From Desulfobacteria bacterium (GTDB taxonomy: Bacteria; Desulfobacterota; Desulfobacteria; Desulfobacterales; C00003060): a DNA stretch of 6,206 nt. Shown in pieces: positions 4,713 to 6,206 of this stretch. Within the stretch, counting starts at the first letter, position 1. The number at the start of each line of letters is the position of its first letter. Position numbers and translations under genes: made by a program. The DNA lies in assembly GCA_030145035.1 (NCBI GenBank), contig JAQYWL010000494.1:1-6206 (forward strand), in the 5' to 3' direction. The notes under the pieces are model-generated. The model had not been told where the DNA came from. It ran no database searches and saw nothing but the letters and a program-made list of their open reading frames with translations.

Positions 4713-5825
4713 TCAAGCATAAGTTCCCTCACTCAACAGATGCACATTTCCTATGCGGGCCCGGCTGATGCCGGCATTCTTTGCAGTCTCCTGGCAGCGC
4801 AGGGCGTGTCTTCGAGATGTGGTAGGAAGATCTCGCAGATAAAAACTGGGATAAAAAGCCAGTAGACTATACGGAATCTCGGGATTTAGGCTGCTAATAT
4901 ACCGGGCTATGGCATCCACCTCCTGCTCATCTATATAGCCAGGAATCAACAGGGTGCTGGCAATCAAGAAAGGGGGCTCAGGCCGCTCGGGTATCCGTTT
5001 GCTCAATTGCCTGAAATTATCCAGGGTCTTTTGATTCGAAACGCCACACAGAGCCTTGTGTAGCCCATCATCCCAGGCCTTGAGATCGAACTTAATGCAC
5101 CCGCCGGATCTTAAAGAAACCTCTGCCATCATGGTCAGATAAGGCTCCCGTAAGGCGCCATTTGTCTCCCAGCATATCCTGAGAATGCGATCAGGGTTTT
5201 TTCTTATTGCAAGCTTAGACGCCTTTAGCGCGTGCAGGATCTGAGGGCCGGGGTCTCCTCCGAAATAACAGATGCAGCTTGTCTCGTCGTCCACGGCTGA
5301 TGCAAGATCTTTTGCGTGGAGCTTGCCAGGAGAAAAGGTTGCTTCTTTAAAGTGGTAATTCTGGCAATAAAGACAGTTAAAGGAACACGCATGATAGAAC
5401 ACTGCCAGGTTTTTGTATCCGTATTCAGGACCTTTCAAATAGGCATAGCGCGGATGCCCACACCCTGTGCCTGCCGGGCAGACAAACTCAGCCACGCAAT
5501 TGGTTGGAAGTGGATCATAGTAATAAGAAAGTTTCCCTTCGTGGGGCCGCCCGCCCCTTAGCTTTCCGCCCTTGACATGCCGTACACCACAAAAGCCCGT
5601 GCCGCCGTCAGGGATCTGACACCTGTGGAGACACAAAGCACAGGGGAACCCCCTTTCATCACGGGGAGATTCTGCGGGAAGGCCGTAGGCCCTGCGGCTC
5701 CTAACATGAACCCTGGCAATCTCCGGCCCGACTTCGGAGAAATGATGACGGATGCAATCTGCGCAGAACCCGATGACATCTGAGATCGTTTGAGCAGATT
5801 TTTCACAATATCGGCAAGTTCCCAT
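4713..5825 (-). CDS. PflA-like radical SAM enzyme with cysteine-rich N-terminus (AmmeMemoRadiSam-type)
   Basis: This enzyme would use a [4Fe-4S] cluster and S-adenosylmethionine for radical chemistry on an unknown substrate. Numbering from the Met at 5825 gives 370 residues. The cluster motif is CSFNCLYCQN (C147, C151, C154), followed by GGDPGPQ (189-195), WETNG (219-223) and KFDLKAW, as in PflA-like (COG1180) proteins. Upstream are a zinc-ribbon-like pair, CRYC (4-7) and CADC (21-24), then CALCLHRC (62-69) with GFCGVR. C110, C116 and C122 could bind further metal. The frame is open back to 5933, but the first 36 codons overlap a palindrome and lack conserved character, so I prefer the Met just before CRYC; its ribosome binding site is weak. 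The Memo gene follows 42 bases later, suggesting a shared process. Confidence 0.9.
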   Translation of the reverse strand: MGTCRYCEKSAQTISDVIGFCADCIRHHFSEVGPEIARVHVRSRRAYGLPAESPRDERGFPCALCLHRCQIPDGGTGFCGVRHVKGGKLRGGRPHEGKLSYYYDPLPTNCVAEFVCPAGTGCGHPRYAYLKGPEYGYKNLAVFYHACSFNCLYCQNYHFKEATFSPGKLHAKDLASAVDDETSCICYFGGDPGPQILHALKASKLAIRKNPDRILRICWETNGALREPYLTMMAEVSLRSGGCIKFDLKAWDDGLHKALCGVSNQKTLDNFRQLSKRIPERPEPPFLIASTLLIPGYIDEQEVDAIARYISSLNPEIPYSLLAFYPSFYLRDLPTTSRRHALRCQETAKNAGISRARIGNVHLLSEGTYA

Positions 5826-5893
5826 AGACTCTACGGTTCTCTCGCCCACTCCCTTCGGTCGCTCGAGCCCACAGAGATCCCAGTGATGAATAA

Positions 5894-5964
5894 TTTGTCT
5901 GATTTTTTGACCCCGGTTAAATAAGCTTCGCATTTAACGGGGCAAGGACGAAAAATCAGACAAA
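5894..5964. repeat. Nested palindrome: 14-bp outer stem around an inner GNA-turn stem
   Basis: The outer arms TTTGTCTGATTTTT (5894-5907) and AAAAATCAGACAAA (5951-5964) are perfect reverse complements. Inside, CCCCG-TTAAAT-GC pairs with GC-ATTTAA-CGGGG (5911-5942), with a bulged G and a bulged AA on one side, closing on a GAA turn (minus strand). No T-run follows and no target-site duplication is evident at the flanks. It covers the first codons of the longer radical SAM reading, one reason for preferring the internal start. Confidence 0.8.
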
Positions 5965-5971
5965 AGCCTCA

Positions 5972-5988
5972 GTCCGCCTGCGGCGGAC
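5972..5988. repeat. 7-bp palindrome with GCA turn
   Basis: GTCCGCC (5972-5978) and GGCGGAC (5982-5988) pair perfectly around three bases, read as GCA on the minus strand. It lies 7 bases beyond the nested palindrome and has the same C(GNA)G geometry. Confidence 0.75.
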
Positions 5989-6034
5989 ATTTGTCATTTG
6001 GGGCGCCAACATTGACCAGCGACATAAGGATTTG

Positions 6035-6069
6035 AGCCAGTGAATAGGTCCTGCGATAGCAGGATGGCT
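6035..6069. repeat. Interrupted hairpin with GATA loop
   Basis: TCCTGC (6049-6054) pairs with GCAGGA (6059-6064) across a GATA loop. Immediately outside, TGGCT (6065-6069) can pair with AGCCA (6035-6039), leaving a one-sided bulge of about nine bases. This gives an 11-bp two-part stem. Confidence 0.55.
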
Positions 6070-6070
6070 G

Positions 6071-6107
6071 TTTGAGGTGAATCCTCCTCTCAAGGATTCA
6101 CCTCAAA
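6071..6107. repeat. Perfect 15-bp inverted repeat, loop of 7
   Basis: TTTGAGGTGAATCCT (6071-6085) and AGGATTCACCTCAAA (6093-6107) are exact reverse complements around CCTCTCA. This is the strongest stem in the window. Neither flank carries a T-run, so it is not a simple terminator. It could be a protein-binding site, a processed leader hairpin or part of a dispersed element. Confidence 0.8.
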
Positions 6108-6193
6108 ACCTCTGAGCCTGGTTTATTTTTGTCAAGGCTTAATTGGTTTCTGGGTGTCTATTTCCTCCTAGTGGCCCGGGGCTAACGGAAGGA

Positions 6194-6204
6194 GCCCGTA
6201 GGGC
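6194..6204. repeat. Short GCCC-GTA-GGGC palindrome at right edge
   Basis: GCCC (6194-6197) and GGGC (6201-6204) flank a GTA turn on the plus strand. The stem is short and lies at the window end, so its significance rests on matching the GNA-turn pattern of the other palindromes. Confidence 0.4.
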
Positions 6205-6206
6205 GA

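Larger units (their letters stand above)
5826..6206. other. Gene-free, hairpin-rich leader upstream of the radical SAM gene
   Basis: No credible gene was found on either strand. The region holds at least five strong inverted repeats, listed separately, and is the probable promoter/leader of the radical SAM-Memo unit. A TTGACA (minus strand of about 6130-6136) resembles a -35 box, but no good -10 box follows at the right distance. An AGGAGG on the minus strand near 6165-6170 is not followed by a usable start codon. Confidence 0.5.

Noticed and set aside
4680..4715. Second selenocysteine site at the radical SAM TGA, because a hairpin follows it
   Set aside because: The protein ends naturally at GNVHLLSEGTYA, the Memo gene has its own ribosome binding site and start, and the hairpin has a three-base GAA turn shared with palindromes elsewhere that are not SECIS elements.
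5681..5691. GGCC-GTA-GGCC palindrome counted with the GNA-turn family
   Set aside because: It lies inside the radical SAM coding region, encodes a normal RAYGLP stretch, and is short enough to be chance.

Overview
The window reads as a chromosomal stretch of an anaerobic bacterium, most likely a Desulfobacterota (deltaproteobacterial) sulfate reducer or relative. This placement is inferred from a DsrE-type sulfur-relay protein that appears to use selenocysteine, a radical SAM/Memo gene pair, the style of the small heat-shock protein, and spacers full of short tandem repeats and palindromes. No rRNA, tRNA, CRISPR array, transposase or phage gene was seen.

Layout, left to right. Bases 1-259 hold no convincing gene but carry a good sigma70-like promoter pointing right. 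It abuts a minus-strand remnant of a DsbD-like gene (260-421): a signal peptide and the first residues of the periplasmic domain, then unrelated sequence. A palindromic array of 7-base repeats (443-507) follows. Next is a minus-strand cluster whose transcription order is 2574 to 517: an OB-fold/HD-domain protein of the YhaM 3'-5' exoribonuclease type, thymidylate kinase (tmk), and a small DsrE-family protein. The DsrE gene is the main discovery. A conventional reading stops it at 70 residues, but the TGA at 628-630 sits exactly where the family has the first Cys of a CxxC motif. The frame continues for 36 more family-like residues to a TAA at 517-519, and a bacterial SECIS-like hairpin lies just after the TGA. 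I read it as a 107-residue selenoprotein with a U-G-V-C redox motif.

Bases 2575-2845 form a divergent control region between the YhaM-type gene (minus) and an hsp20 gene (plus), which has a perfect Shine-Dalgarno sequence and ends in a clear rho-independent terminator. Convergent to hsp20 is a minus-strand two-gene unit: a PflA-like radical SAM enzyme with a cysteine-rich N-terminus, then a Memo-family protein with a long N-terminal extension. This pairing matches two parts of the widespread but uncharacterised AmmeMemoRadiSam system; the AMMECR1 partner is not in the window. Bases 5826-6206 contain no gene but several strong hairpins, including a 15-bp perfect stem and a nested palindrome.

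Two patterns run through the spacers. Nearly all simple repeats have a period of exactly seven bases, although their sequences differ. Five palindromes also share a three-base GNA turn closed by C-G on one strand. These look like dispersed intergenic elements of this genome and not parts of the genes beside them.
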